DNA of 63,003 nucleotides from Thalassolituus sp. UBA674 (GCA_002298335.1 DBNK01000010.1:13435-76437); one strand, 5' to 3'. Positions 16,496-25,336 are shown, counted from the stretch's first letter. Notes: generated by a model not told the origin, from the sequence alone. Made by a program: numbers and translations.

Positions 16496-18400
16496 TCAGA
16501 TTCTGAACTTACCGATCAGGTCCAGCAGCTCACGCGCTTCGGTCACCTGCTGGTTGGCGGCATTCTCGGCTGTAGTTGACGAGGTGTTCGATTCTCCGGC
16601 CATGTCTTTGACGCTCAGGATCTCCTTGTTGATGCCGGAGGCCAGCTGGCTCTGTGCCTGCATTGCCTGCGCAATCTGGCTGATGCGGCTGGACATATCG
16701 GTCATCAGGGCGGAAATCTGATTGGCTTCTTCGCCTGCCTGCTGGCTGGCGGAGACGCTGGAGGTGATCTGGCGGCCCCCCGATTCGATGATCACCGTAG
16801 CGTTATCCGAGGCTTCCTGCAGCTTGGTGATCATGCGGTTGATCTCTTCGATGGAAGACTGAGTCCGCTGTGCCAGTGAGCGCACCTCATCGGCCACCAC
16901 CGCAAAGCCGCGTCCCTGTTCTCCGGCCCGGGCGGCCTCAATGGCGGCGTTCAGGGCCAGCAGATTGGTCTGTTCCGCGATGCCGCGGATCACATCCAGA
17001 ATGCCGCCTATGTTCTGGCTGTCGGCCTGCAGGGTGTGAATGGCTCCGGTAGCCTTTTCCAACTGGGTATTGGCGTTGCTGATGGCAGCAACCACCTGGT
17101 GCACACTGGAGGTCACCCGGTCAGACGCCTGATTGGTGGTGGTGACTGAGGCAGCGGCCTGAGCGGTGTTCTCTGAGACATCGCGGACTGAGCTCTCCAG
17201 AGCCTTCACTGAGTTGGTTACTTCCGCGGTTTTTGAGCTCTGGCGTTCCATGATGTTTGAGCAGTTACGGGTACTCATCAAGGCCTGTTCGGCGCTGCTC
17301 ATCATGCTATGACCGGCTTTGCTGATAGCGGTGAACAGGGTCTGCAGGCTTTCCAGAAAATGGTTCAGCTGGGTGGCAAGGCTGGCAACTTCGTCTTTAC
17401 CATCGATGCCGATGCGGAAGGTCAGGTCACCTCCGGACTGTGCCAGACCGGTGATCAGTTTAATCAGGCGGTTGATGCTGCGGGTGACCGTCCGGCCGAT
17501 CAGAACAGAGCACAGGGCCGCAAACGCAATGCCGGCCAGCATGATCAGAATAATGCTCACCATGCTGCTGATCAGTGACTCAAAATTGCCGTGGATGGCG
17601 TCCCCAATGCTTTTCTCGGTGTCGTTGGAGAGTTTCTGGATCAGGTCGCGGATGGCCTGATGATCCGCCAGATTCTGCTCACGCACGCTCAGGTACATTT
17701 CCAGCAGTTCCTGAATACGCAGGTTGGTCACCAGACCGGCCTGTGCCTTCGACTGAAACGGCGTGCCTTCCAGCAACCCGATGTCGGTGCGGGTATTGTG
17801 CAGCTTCTTTTCCATGTGCTCGCGCGCTGTCTGAGGCTCTATCTCATTCTGCAGCAGCTTGCTGAACATCCGCTGGGTTTCGTAGTTTCTGGTGGTGTTC
17901 AGCAGAGCTCCGGTGATGACCTGACGTTCCAGTGTCGACACGTCTGCCCGGGTATCTTCCCCGGCCAGCCGCTCACTGACGGCATGGATGTAGCTGTTCG
18001 ACTGACTGATGGAAAGCTGAGTGCGCTCTTCCATCTCAGCGATGATCTCGCGGGTCTGAGCAAAGTGTGCTTCCAGAGCCCCGATGCGCTCTTCGATGGC
18101 AAGCAGATCCTCGCTCAGAGTGGCGTCGACGCTTTCGGTCAGACTGGTCCGCAGGGTTCTGATCTCAGCCAGAATCTCTGAGGCCGGAAGCTCGTCACTC
18201 AGAAAGGCGTCAATCCCCAGTGACAGGTTACTGAGCTGGTGGCTCAGATGGTTGAGATCCGAAATTTCGACTCTGGCAACGTCAACGACACTGAGATTAC
18301 GGACATACACCGCGACAACGATGACAATGAGAATAACCTGGATAATGACAGGTAACAGCAGCTTTTTACCGATGGTAAAACGGCCGAGGAAGTGGTTCAT
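16496..18400 (-). CDS. methyl-accepting chemotaxis protein 2
   Basis: 634 residues, paralogous to receptor 1: same IGKKLLLPV entry helix, helical periplasmic domain (about residues 32-285), second helix, HAMP (LITGLAQSGGDLTFRIGIDG) and tip EQGRGFAVVADEVRSLAQRT. Both end in a similar ...LIGKFRI/TI tail. The signalling halves are far more alike than the sensor halves, as expected for duplication followed by ligand divergence. Confidence 0.92.
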   Translation of the reverse strand: MNHFLGRFTIGKKLLLPVIIQVILIVIVVAVYVRNLSVVDVARVEISDLNHLSHQLSNLSLGIDAFLSDELPASEILAEIRTLRTSLTESVDATLSEDLLAIEERIGALEAHFAQTREIIAEMEERTQLSISQSNSYIHAVSERLAGEDTRADVSTLERQVITGALLNTTRNYETQRMFSKLLQNEIEPQTAREHMEKKLHNTRTDIGLLEGTPFQSKAQAGLVTNLRIQELLEMYLSVREQNLADHQAIRDLIQKLSNDTEKSIGDAIHGNFESLISSMVSIILIMLAGIAFAALCSVLIGRTVTRSINRLIKLITGLAQSGGDLTFRIGIDGKDEVASLATQLNHFLESLQTLFTAISKAGHSMMSSAEQALMSTRNCSNIMERQSSKTAEVTNSVKALESSVRDVSENTAQAAASVTTTNQASDRVTSSVHQVVAAISNANTQLEKATGAIHTLQADSQNIGGILDVIRGIAEQTNLLALNAAIEAARAGEQGRGFAVVADEVRSLAQRTQSSIEEINRMITKLQEASDNATVIIESGGRQITSSVSASQQAGEEANQISALMTDMSSRISQIAQAMQAQSQLASGINKEILSVKDMAGESNTSSTTAENAANQQVTEARELLDLIGKFRI

Positions 18401-18641
18401 AGCTGGACGTCCTGATGTCTCGCATTTTCCCTAAGGCTAGTGCAGTTAATGACTTTTGCCATGGCGGACGTATATCCACTTCAGTCCCGGTTTATTCACC
18501 GCACCGGCGAAGTGGATAATGGCATCGTCGGCAATGCCACAGCAGCGTCTGGCAACGGCCGTAAAAAGGGTACAGGCAGCAGGCACTGAACAAGAGATCC
18601 GTTTGGGGTAAAGTAACCCCGTCCACTTTTCGGGAGTTGTT

Positions 18642-19196
18642 ATGAACAAGATGATCAACGCATCGCTGTGTCTGGCGGTCTTCGTACCTGTAATTTCTTA
18701 CGCCGCAGACTTTACCCTGACCAGCACGGATATCGCGGAAGGCGAAATGATGCCAGACGCACAGGAGTTTGTGGGTTTTGGTTGTGAAGGTGGTAACACC
18801 TCACCGCAGCTGGCGTGGAGCGGTGCCCCAGAAGGCACCAGAAGCTTTGCCCTGACCGTCTATGACCCGGATGCCCCGACCGGCAGCGGCTGGTGGCACT
18901 GGCAGGCGGTGAATATCCCGGCGGATGTCACTGAGCTGAAAACCGGTGCAGGCAGTGTCGGAAAGAACATGATGCCCGAAGGCAGCATGCAGATTGTGAA
19001 CGATTACGGCAGCCGTGGTTTTGGTGGTGCCTGCCCTCCGGTAGGGGATAAAGCGCATCGCTACCAGTTCACCCTGCATGCATTGAAGGTGGAGAAGCTG
19101 GAACTGCCGGAAGATGCCTCAGGTGCGCTGGCGGGATATATGATCAATGCGAATGCGATTGAAACCGCAACCATCGAAGCTCTGTATAAAAAATAA
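18642..19196 (+). CDS. secreted YbhB/YbcL (PEBP) family protein
   Basis: 184 residues. Signal peptide to about residue 22 (ISYAA|DFTL). The mature part shows the phosphatidylethanolamine-binding fold marks: TSPQLAWSGAPEGTRSFALT, YDPDAPTGSGWWHWQAVNIP and FGGACPPVGDKAHRYQFTLHAL. Bacterial members are periplasmic and of unclear ligand. CGGGAG precedes the ATG by a proper distance. Monocistronic. Confidence 0.9.
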   Translation: MNKMINASLCLAVFVPVISYAADFTLTSTDIAEGEMMPDAQEFVGFGCEGGNTSPQLAWSGAPEGTRSFALTVYDPDAPTGSGWWHWQAVNIPADVTELKTGAGSVGKNMMPEGSMQIVNDYGSRGFGGACPPVGDKAHRYQFTLHALKVEKLELPEDASGALAGYMINANAIETATIEALYKK

Positions 19197-19227
19197 AAAA
19201 ATGGTTGGCTATCGGCTAGAGAACTGA

Positions 19228-19272
19228 CAGATCCCGCGATTTGTGGAGGTCGCCTTCGACTCGCGGGATCTG
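19228..19272. repeat. ATCCCGCGA...TCGCGGGAT hairpin repeat
   Basis: A 12-bp inverted repeat CAGATCCCGCGA / TCGCGGGATCTG around a 21-base loop, after the YbhB gene. It belongs to the dispersed hairpins also seen at 1-20, 27380 and 27523. It may serve as a terminator, but there is no T-run. Confidence 0.75.
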
Positions 19273-19323
19273 TAAGCCGGATAAAAAACAGTCTCTCCGT
19301 TTATACTATGGGTGATATTCAGG

Positions 19324-19749
19324 ATGAAACACCGCTTACTCGTCTTAGTTTTAATACCCTCCTTTCTTTCTGCAGGCCAGTGCCCCGACCCGAGCGATTG
19401 CCATTCAGCGATGTTGTGGGAATATGGTGATTTTCTGCAGACATTAGAAAACAAAAAAGATCAGGAATTGCCGGATTTTTTCAATGAGCACTCAGTCATT
19501 GGTTTTGGCGGTTTAACAGGGTATCAGGGGTTTCAGCTGGAGATACAAGTAAAGCCTGACTGCTATGAGAATCTGGTCTTTGCTCTGAAGCAGGGATGTT
19601 TATTCAAAGGGGAGGGTTCTGCGCCCGAATGCACAGCACCACCCCAGTTCAGTGACGACAATATCCTCTATCTGGGTGCCAGAGTAACGTTATATCTGGA
19701 TGAGCAGGGACAGGGAAAAGTGCGCCGCTTCATCTGCGGAGGGGGCTAA
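19324..19749 (+). CDS. small secreted cysteine-containing protein, unknown
   Basis: 141 residues from the ATG giving MKHRLLVLVLIPSFLSAG, a signal peptide; an upstream GTG would add four residues. The mature part has cysteines in GQCPDPSDC, PDCYEN, QGCLF, PECTAPP and RFICGGG, suggesting disulfide bonds in the periplasm. Family not recognised. It lies directly before the nifE promoter region but has no visible link to nitrogen fixation. Confidence 0.65.
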   Translation: MKHRLLVLVLIPSFLSAGQCPDPSDCHSAMLWEYGDFLQTLENKKDQELPDFFNEHSVIGFGGLTGYQGFQLEIQVKPDCYENLVFALKQGCLFKGEGSAPECTAPPQFSDDNILYLGARVTLYLDEQGQGKVRRFICGGG

Positions 19750-19759
19750 GCAAAGCCCC
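19742..19759 (+). terminator. weak hairpin at gene end
   Basis: GGGGCT-AAGCAA-AGCCCC overlaps the stop codon of the secreted-protein gene and is followed by TTAGTT rather than a clear T-run. It could insulate the nifE promoter. Confidence 0.4.
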
Positions 19760-19767
19760 TTAGTTCA

Positions 19768-19783
19768 TGTCACAACCCCAACA
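19768..19783. promoter_or_regulatory. NifA activator site, distal, before nifE
   Basis: TGT-CACAACCCCA-ACA, an exact TGT-N10-ACA, about 100 bases upstream of the sigma-54 -24 box. Confidence 0.65.
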
Positions 19784-19820
19784 ATCCCGCATTGTCATAA
19801 TTCTTCCAACATTTCTGGCT

Positions 19821-19836
19821 TGTCGTATTTGTGACA
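19821..19836. promoter_or_regulatory. NifA activator site, proximal, before nifE
   Basis: TGT-CGTATTTGTG-ACA, an exact TGT-N10-ACA. Its inner bases resemble the sites before nifF (TGTCGCATTTGCGACA) and iscA (TGTCGTATGTACTACA). Confidence 0.75.
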
Positions 19837-19882
19837 TAGCCTTTCCTGCTACAAACCTTTCTGAATCAATGGCTTAACCCTC

Positions 19883-19898
19883 TGGCCTCAGGTTTGCA
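19883..19898 (+). promoter_or_regulatory. sigma-54 promoter of the nifENX operon
   Basis: TGGCCTCAGGTTTGCA fits the consensus TGGCAC-N5-TTGCA with correct GG-GC spacing, about 50 bases upstream of the nifE ATG and downstream of two TGT-N10-ACA sites. Confidence 0.85.
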
Positions 19899-19948
19899 CC
19901 TGCTACAGAACGATGACATCCGTTCTATGAATCCAGCAGGGGGTACCG

Positions 19949-21394
19949 ATGAAAGCCAAAGACATCGCCGAATTGCTCGATGAACCGGCCTGCGAGCACA
20001 ACAAAAAGGAGAAATCCGGTTGTGCCAAACCCAAGCCCGGTGCGACGGATGGCGGCTGTGCTTTTGACGGTGCTCAGATTGCGTTACTGCCCATCGCTGA
20101 TGTCGCCCATGTGGTCCACGGCCCCATTGCCTGTGCCGGCAGCTCCTGGGATAACCGCGGTACCCGCTCCAGTGGTCCGACTCTGTACAAAATTGGTATG
20201 ACCACCGACCTGACGGAGCAGGATGTGATTATGGGCCGTGGTGAAAAACGCCTGTTCCATTCGATTAAACAGACGATCGAAGAACACAGCCCGGAAGCCG
20301 TGTTTGTCTATAACACCTGCGTGCCGGCATTGATCGGTGACGACGTCGATGCCGTGTGTAAAGCCGCCGAAGAACGTTGGGGTGTGCCCATTGTGCCGGT
20401 TGATGCCGCGGGATTTTACGGCACCAAAAACCTCGGTAACCGCATCGCCGGTGAGGCCATGGTCAAGTATGTGATCGGCACCCGTGAGCCAGAGCCGAAA
20501 AAGCCGGAATGGGAATCCGACGGTAAAAAGATTCACGATGTGAATTTAATTGGTGAATACAACATTGCCGGTGAGTTCTGGTTTGTTCTGCCACTGCTGG
20601 ATGAGTTAGGTCTGCGCGTACTGTGCACTCTGTCCGGTGATGCCCGCTTCCATGAAGTGCAGACCATGCACCGCGCCGAAGTGAACATGATGGTCTGCTC
20701 CAAGGCCATGCTGAATGTCGCGCGTAAACTGCAGGACCGTTATCAGACGCCGTGGTTTGAGGGCAGTTTTTACGGCATCACCGATACGTCTCAGTCATTG
20801 CGTGATTTCGCCAGAATCATTAATGACCCGGATTTAACTGAGCGTACCGAGGCCCTGATTGCCCGTGAAGAAGTGCGCATCCGCAAAGAGCTGGAGCCCT
20901 GGCGTGAGCGCCTGCAGGGCAAACGCGTGCTGCTCTACACCGGCGGTGTGAAATCCTGGTCAGTGATTTCTGCGTTGCAGGATCTGGGTATGAAAGTGGT
21001 GGCGACCGGTGCGAAAAAATCCACCGAAGAAGACAAGCAGCGCATCCGCGAACTCATGGGTGACGACGTCAAAATGCTCGACGAAGGTAACCCACGCGCG
21101 CTGCTGAAAACCGTTGAAGAATACAAAGCCGACATCCTGATTGCCGGTGGCCGCAATATGTACACCGCGCTGAAAGCGCGTATTCCTTTCCTCGATATTA
21201 ATCAGGAACGCGAGTTCGGTTACGCCGGTTACGACGGCATGCTGGAGCTGGTGAAGCAGCTGGCACTGACGCTGGAAAGCCCGGTCTGGGAAGCAGTACG
21301 CCGCCCTGAGCCCTGGGCAACAGCGGCCAAAGGTATTCCGGTCACCATGAATGAATCATCCGCATCAGAATCTGATGAAAGGAAAGCCTCATGA
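19949..21394 (+). CDS. nifE: nitrogenase FeMo-cofactor scaffold protein NifE
   Basis: 481 residues. With NifN it forms the alpha2beta2 scaffold on which the NifB-derived cluster gains molybdenum and homocitrate before transfer to NifDK. Visible marks: N-terminal GGCAFDGAQIALLPIADVAHVVHGPIAC with cluster-ligating cysteines, PEAVFVYNTCVPALIGDD, and the C-terminal RIPFLDINQEREFGYAGYDG. GGGG before the ATG serves as ribosome-binding site. The stop overlaps the nifN start (ATGA). The region before it is a hypothetical gene rather than nifHDK, unlike the Azotobacter order. Confidence 0.96.
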   Translation: MKAKDIAELLDEPACEHNKKEKSGCAKPKPGATDGGCAFDGAQIALLPIADVAHVVHGPIACAGSSWDNRGTRSSGPTLYKIGMTTDLTEQDVIMGRGEKRLFHSIKQTIEEHSPEAVFVYNTCVPALIGDDVDAVCKAAEERWGVPIVPVDAAGFYGTKNLGNRIAGEAMVKYVIGTREPEPKKPEWESDGKKIHDVNLIGEYNIAGEFWFVLPLLDELGLRVLCTLSGDARFHEVQTMHRAEVNMMVCSKAMLNVARKLQDRYQTPWFEGSFYGITDTSQSLRDFARIINDPDLTERTEALIAREEVRIRKELEPWRERLQGKRVLLYTGGVKSWSVISALQDLGMKVVATGAKKSTEEDKQRIRELMGDDVKMLDEGNPRALLKTVEEYKADILIAGGRNMYTALKARIPFLDINQEREFGYAGYDGMLELVKQLALTLESPVWEAVRRPEPWATAAKGIPVTMNESSASESDERKAS

Positions 21395-22767
21395 GCGTGA
21401 AAAAGCGCCAGAAAGCGCTTTCCGTCAGCCCGCTGAAAACCAGCCAGACCATAGGCGCGACACTGGCCTTTCTCGGCGTAAAAGGTGCAGTGCCACTGAT
21501 GCACGGCTCTCAGGGCTGTACTGCCTTTGCCAAAGTATTTTTTGTACGGCATTTCCGCGAGCCGGTACCGCTGCAGACCACCGCAATGGATCAGGTGACC
21601 TCGGTAATGGGCGCTGATGACAACATCACTGAAGCGCTGAAAACCATTTGCGATAAAAATCAGCCGGATCTGATTGGTGTAGCCACTACCGGGCTGGCCG
21701 AAACTCAGGGTGCTGACCTGAACAGCGGGTTATACAACTTCCGCAAAAAGCACGAGGAGTACGACGATATTCCCGTGGTGCTCGTCAGTACACCGGATTT
21801 TAAAGGCAGCTTCGAGACCGGGTTTGCCATTGCGGTAAAAGGCATGCTGAAAACTCTGGTGCCGGACGGTACAGCCAAACCCGGCAGCCGCCGCCGTCAG
21901 GTCACCGTGCTGTGCGGTGCCAACCTGACTCCGGGGGATCTTGAATATGTGCAGGACAGCATCAGTGCCTTCGGTCTGCGTCCGCTGTTGATTCCGGATG
22001 TGTCCGGCTCGCTCGATGGCCACCTGGAAGAGGCCTCGTTCAACCCACTGACCACCGGTGGTGTGACCGTGGACGAAATCGCGACAGCCGGCGACAGCAT
22101 TGCGGTGCTGGCCATCGGGGAGAGCCTGCACAGTGTGGCCGAAGAATTTGGTGAGCGCGTCGGCCTGAAAGCCCACTGTTTTGGTCACCTGATCGGATTG
22201 GATGCCAACGACGACTGGTTAATGTGTCTGCACGGGCTCAGTGGTGAACCGGTGCCGGAGCGCTATCAGCGCCATCGCCGTCAACTGCAGGACGCCATGC
22301 TGGATACGCACTTTATGTTGGGTACCACCCGTGTGGCGGTGGCCGGTGATGGTGATCTGGTCGCGGGGTTCACCCGTCTGGTACAGGCCATGGGAGGCGA
22401 TGTGACCAGCCTGGTGGTACCGACCATGAGCCCGGGTGTGCAGGCTCTGGATAAGGTAAATCCGATGGTTGGTGATCTGGAAGAGGTGGAAAAAACCGCG
22501 CGAGCCAGCGCCGCTCAGATCCTGATTACCAACAGCCATGGTGTCGCTACGGCAGAGCGCCTGGGTATTCCGATTCTGCGTGCCGGCTTCCCTCAGTATG
22601 ACCTGTTGGGTGGGTTCCAGCGCTGCTGGTTTGGTTACCGGGGAACCTCCCAGACCTTGTTTGATCTGGCCAATTTAAAGCTGACCAAACACGAAGACGT
22701 ACCACCGTATTACTCCGTGTATTCACAGAAACACGACGAACCGGTGCAGGGCTGTATTAATCACTGA
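21391..22767 (+). CDS. nifN: nitrogenase FeMo-cofactor scaffold protein NifN
   Basis: 458 residues, partner of NifE. The N-terminal KALSVSPLKTSQTIGATLAFLGVKGAVPLMHGSQGCTAF segment, DLIGVATTGLAETQGAD and the RAGFPQYDLLGGFQRCWFGYRG segment near residue 410 are diagnostic for NifN rather than NifK. Starts inside the last codons of nifE, giving coupled translation for a 1:1 complex. Confidence 0.96.
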   Translation: MSVKKRQKALSVSPLKTSQTIGATLAFLGVKGAVPLMHGSQGCTAFAKVFFVRHFREPVPLQTTAMDQVTSVMGADDNITEALKTICDKNQPDLIGVATTGLAETQGADLNSGLYNFRKKHEEYDDIPVVLVSTPDFKGSFETGFAIAVKGMLKTLVPDGTAKPGSRRRQVTVLCGANLTPGDLEYVQDSISAFGLRPLLIPDVSGSLDGHLEEASFNPLTTGGVTVDEIATAGDSIAVLAIGESLHSVAEEFGERVGLKAHCFGHLIGLDANDDWLMCLHGLSGEPVPERYQRHRRQLQDAMLDTHFMLGTTRVAVAGDGDLVAGFTRLVQAMGGDVTSLVVPTMSPGVQALDKVNPMVGDLEEVEKTARASAAQILITNSHGVATAERLGIPILRAGFPQYDLLGGFQRCWFGYRGTSQTLFDLANLKLTKHEDVPPYYSVYSQKHDEPVQGCINH

Positions 22768-22786
22768 TCCGCTTGAGGAACGCGTC

Positions 22787-23257
22787 ATGACCGTGACCCG
22801 AAGTCTGCAGGTGATTGATGATCACCCGGAGAGTGTGCTGAAAGTGGCATTTGCCACCTCAGACCGGGAATTCGTTGATCAGCATTTTGGCTCAGCAACG
22901 GCCTTTGCTGTCTACGGCATCAACCCGGATGACACCTGGCTGCTGCAGGTAGCCGAATTCGGTGAACTGGAACAGGACGGCAACGAAGACAAGCTGAAAG
23001 AAAAGCTGGCGCTGCTGAAAGACTGTGTCGCCGTGTATTGCCGGGCCTGTGGTGCATCTGCCGTACGTCAGTTGATAGAGATGGGTGTGCAGCCGGTAAA
23101 AATTCACGAGGGCGCACGCATCGACGAATTACTGGAGTCATTGCAGAAAGAAGTTCTGCTGGGCCCCTCAGGCTGGCTGGCCAAAGCCATGCGCAGCAAA
23201 ACCCTGAATGCCCCATCGCGCTTTGATGATATGGAAGCCGAAGGGTGGAATGAATAA
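22787..23257 (+). CDS. nifX: FeMo-cofactor carrier protein NifX
   Basis: 156 residues. The core VAFATSDREFVDQHFGSATAFAVYGI, followed by KDCVAVYCRACGASAVRQLIEMGVQPVKI, is the NifX/NafY/NifB C-terminal dinitrogenase-cofactor domain, which binds NifB-co and the VK-cluster during transfer to NifEN. TTGAGGAA lies before the ATG; 19 bases separate it from nifN. Full length. Confidence 0.95.
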   Translation: MTVTRSLQVIDDHPESVLKVAFATSDREFVDQHFGSATAFAVYGINPDDTWLLQVAEFGELEQDGNEDKLKEKLALLKDCVAVYCRACGASAVRQLIEMGVQPVKIHEGARIDELLESLQKEVLLGPSGWLAKAMRSKTLNAPSRFDDMEAEGWNE

Positions 23258-23326
23258 TCCGGAAATCCGGACCATTTACTAAACCAGAAAAGGCACCGTG
23301 GTGAACGGACGCCGGGAGTACACAAG

Positions 23327-23791
23327 ATGAGTACAGAAGCTACAGCCGAAGCGGTGGATATGTCCGCCCCAGTCGTGCGTCAGATCGTAACCCAGTTACG
23401 TGCAATGGACAGTTACGGCACCTACGACACCTGGACGGATGAAAAAGTCATCGCACCTATGATTCTGACCAAGGCCCAGCGTCGTGAAATCCCGGTCGTG
23501 GGTGATCCGGACGAAACCACCATCTCGCGCGTGAAGGCCTATTACAACGCCATTGCCACTCTGATCGAACAGGAATGCGGACTGATGGCCGTGCCCATGA
23601 TCAACCTGTCACATGAAGGTTTTGGCCGCGCCATCATCAGCATCGGCAAACTCATTGTGGTGGATAAAACCCTGCGTGATGTGCACCGCTTTGGTTTCGA
23701 CTCCATCGAAAAACTGACCGAAGAAGTGGAAAAAATCACCACTAAAGCACTGTCGTTCGTCACCGATCACCGTGATGTCGCCAAGCTCTGA
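23327..23791 (+). CDS. NifX-associated nitrogen fixation protein (DUF269)
   Basis: 154 residues. QLRAMDSYGTYDTWTDEKVIAPMILTKAQRREIPVVGDPD is the signature of the DUF269 family, found almost only immediately after nifX. The protein is soluble and helical. Its exact role in cofactor assembly is not established. Seventy bases follow nifX and 26 bases precede the next small gene, so it is part of the nifENX message. Confidence 0.92.
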   Translation: MSTEATAEAVDMSAPVVRQIVTQLRAMDSYGTYDTWTDEKVIAPMILTKAQRREIPVVGDPDETTISRVKAYYNAIATLIEQECGLMAVPMINLSHEGFGRAIISIGKLIVVDKTLRDVHRFGFDSIEKLTEEVEKITTKALSFVTDHRDVAKL

Positions 23792-23817
23792 TTTCGCAGA
23801 AAGATAAGGAGAAACCT

Positions 23818-24036
23818 ATGTCTGATGAACTGAAAACACTGCGCAAAGATGCCAGCAAGAAGAAGCGTCTGGCATCGGATATCGCCTCAAAAATTCACGA
23901 TCTGGTAGAGGATACCTACTGGACTGAGTACGACCAGCTGCCCGCATTGGCTCAGGAAGCCATCGCGGCCTGCGAAGCCTGGGCAGAGGCACAGAAGCTG
24001 TTTGATGAAGCCAGCGCCGAAGCAGAAAGCGCTTGA
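23818..24036 (+). CDS. CCE_0567/DUF683-type small nif protein
   Basis: 72 residues, all helical: ELKTLRKDASKKKRLASDIASKIHDLVEDTYWTEYDQLPALAQEA. This two-helix, Rop-like family is regularly encoded downstream of the DUF269 gene in nif clusters and has been reported as metal-binding. AAGGAGAAA gives a strong ribosome-binding site. Last gene of the uninterrupted nifENX run; a hairpin region follows. Confidence 0.88.
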   Translation: MSDELKTLRKDASKKKRLASDIASKIHDLVEDTYWTEYDQLPALAQEAIAACEAWAEAQKLFDEASAEAESA

Positions 24037-24116
24037 GATTGATCCTTGCGAAGCAACTTCTGAAAAATGTAACTAAAGCAGTTTGTGGCAGGAAAAGACG
24101 GAACAGAAAGACAGAA

Positions 24117-24131
24117 TTTACACCGTGTAAA
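24117..24131. repeat. TTTACAC-C-GTGTAAA palindrome before fdxB
   Basis: A perfect 7-bp inverted repeat with a single central base. With its flanks it is a reverse-oriented relative of the hairpins at 24530-24618 and 24786-24867 downstream of fdxB, sharing TGCTCATTTACA. It may be an operator or a folded RNA element. Confidence 0.6.
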
Positions 24132-24223
24132 TGAGCACTTTCAGTCCGGTTTAATCCCCGCAGGCAAGGCAGGTAATTTTTCAGGAGTTTCCTAACGATG
24201 AATTTATGAGAGAGGAGGTCGTC

Positions 24224-24523
24224 ATGAGCGATAAAATTACCGGGCGGACCCGGGGTGGAGCAGAGTGGGTGCCGGAATTCGTCACCGATCTGAACGCCGA
24301 AACCTGTATTGGCTGCGGCCGTTGCTACAAAGTCTGTCCACGCGATGTATTCAATCTGGTAGAGCGTGGCGACGTTGTCGATATGGAAGATGATGACTTC
24401 TATGACGAAGACGACGAGATGATGGTGATGACCATTGTGAATGCAGATGACTGCATTGGTTGTGTGGCATGTGCGAAGGTGTGCCCGAAAAATTGCCATA
24501 CTCACGAAGCTGCCGCCGCTTGA
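24224..24523 (+). CDS. fdxB: nif-specific ferredoxin III (FdxB)
   Basis: 99 residues. Two [4Fe-4S] motifs, CIGCGRCYKVCP and CIGCVACAKVCPKNC, separated by an acidic insert (DDDFYDEDDE) typical of the nif-specific ferredoxin III family. It probably donates electrons to nitrogenase or to cofactor synthesis. GAGAGGAGG just before the ATG fixes the start; the longer ORF begins with six residues that overlap this site. Separated from the nifENX run by 187 bases with a palindrome. Confidence 0.92.
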   Translation: MSDKITGRTRGGAEWVPEFVTDLNAETCIGCGRCYKVCPRDVFNLVERGDVVDMEDDDFYDEDDEMMVMTIVNADDCIGCVACAKVCPKNCHTHEAAAA

Positions 24524-24557
24524 TGAATGGAGCTGTCTGCGTTATCTGAGCGGTGTT

Positions 24558-24618
24558 AAAACCTCATCCGGGAATGCTCATTTACAACACGTAAACTCCG
24601 CTTTCCGGATGAGGTTTT
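24558..24618. repeat. 14-bp-stem hairpin after fdxB
   Basis: AAAACCTCATCCGG (24558-24571) pairs exactly with CCGGATGAGGTTTT (24605-24618), enclosing a smaller TTTAC/GTAAA hairpin. No long T-run follows, but it could act as a terminator or RNA-stabilising element for the fdxB message. The gap 24524-25009 otherwise holds a second related copy and a GC palindrome, with no gene. Confidence 0.7.
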
Positions 24619-24785
24619 GCCTTGCTCAGACTGCCTCGACGACGCTCCTTCTAAGGAATGGGTGGTATTTGCGATCTGACCTATCGGCTTGCTGACGCTC
24701 AGAATAACTTCGATTGGAACTGGCTGTATCGCCGACGATTCTTTTGAATAGGTGTTCGCTGACGTTCGGGAAGTATTTGGCTGAG

Positions 24786-24867
24786 GCTGTCTGCTTTTCC
24801 AGAGCGGTATTAAAACCTTATCCGGAAATGCACATATACAACCGTATACATCTTATACGGATGAGCC
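24786..24867. repeat. second copy of the post-fdxB hairpin unit
   Basis: GGCTGTCTGCTTTTCCAGAG and the following GCGGTATTAAAACC and TATCCGGAAATGCACATATAC stretches repeat 24530-24616 with scattered changes in the same orientation. The outer stem has decayed while the inner ATAC/GTAT pairing is kept by compensating changes. Confidence 0.55.
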
Positions 24868-24877
24868 GTTATTTAAC

Positions 24878-24940
24878 GTAGGGTGCGCACTGCGCACCAG
24901 ATCGACTCCGGGTGTTTATGGTGCGCAGTGCGCACCCTAC
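24878..24940. repeat. 22-bp perfect inverted repeat (GTAGGGTGCGCACTGCGCACCA)
   Basis: Arms at 24878-24899 and 24919-24940 are exact reverse complements around a 19-base loop. Each arm also contains TGCGCA-type self-complementarity. It belongs to the same structural class as the GTAGGTTGGGTTAG palindrome at 10657. Probably a REP-like mobile unit inserted upstream of the 2Fe-2S ferredoxin gene. Confidence 0.88.
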
Positions 24941-25009
24941 TTAGGATGAAGTTATTAAATTCAGCACAGGCGAGCTGATATCTGAATTACCGTAATTGGG
25001 GGAATTACC

Positions 25010-25336
25010 ATGCCAAAACCAGAGATCCATGTTTTTGTCTGCAGCCAGCAGCGTCCTGCCGGTCACCCGCGTGGCAGCTGTGGTGAGAAAGGTGCTATGA
25101 ACGTACTGCAGGTATTTTCTGAAAAACTGATTCAGAAAAACCTGATGAATAAAGTGTCTCTGGTGGCTACCGGATGCCTTGGCCCATGCCGTGCCGGTAC
25201 GAACGTACTGGTCTATCCGGGTGGTACCTGGTATATGGCAATTGAGCCCTCGGATATTGATGGCATTATCGATCAGCATCTGATCGGTGGCGGTGTCTAT
25301 GAAGACAAGCTGATGCCGGAGCAGGTGTGGCAATGA
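25010..25336 (+). CDS. thioredoxin-like [2Fe-2S] ferredoxin (Shethna protein I type)
   Basis: 108 residues. EIHVFVCSQQRPAGHPRGSCGEKGA and ATGCLGPCRAG supply the four cysteine ligands (C-x11-12-C...C-x3-C) of the thioredoxin-fold [2Fe-2S] ferredoxins. The Azotobacter member is also encoded in the nif cluster. Probable electron carrier for nitrogenase or cofactor assembly; the partner is not known. The stop overlaps the next start (ATGA). Confidence 0.88.
   Translation: MPKPEIHVFVCSQQRPAGHPRGSCGEKGAMNVLQVFSEKLIQKNLMNKVSLVATGCLGPCRAGTNVLVYPGGTWYMAIEPSDIDGIIDQHLIGGGVYEDKLMPEQVWQ

Noticed and set aside
18446..18658. 70-codon minus-strand ORF before the YbhB gene
   Set aside because: It spans the YbhB promoter and start codon and shows no family features.
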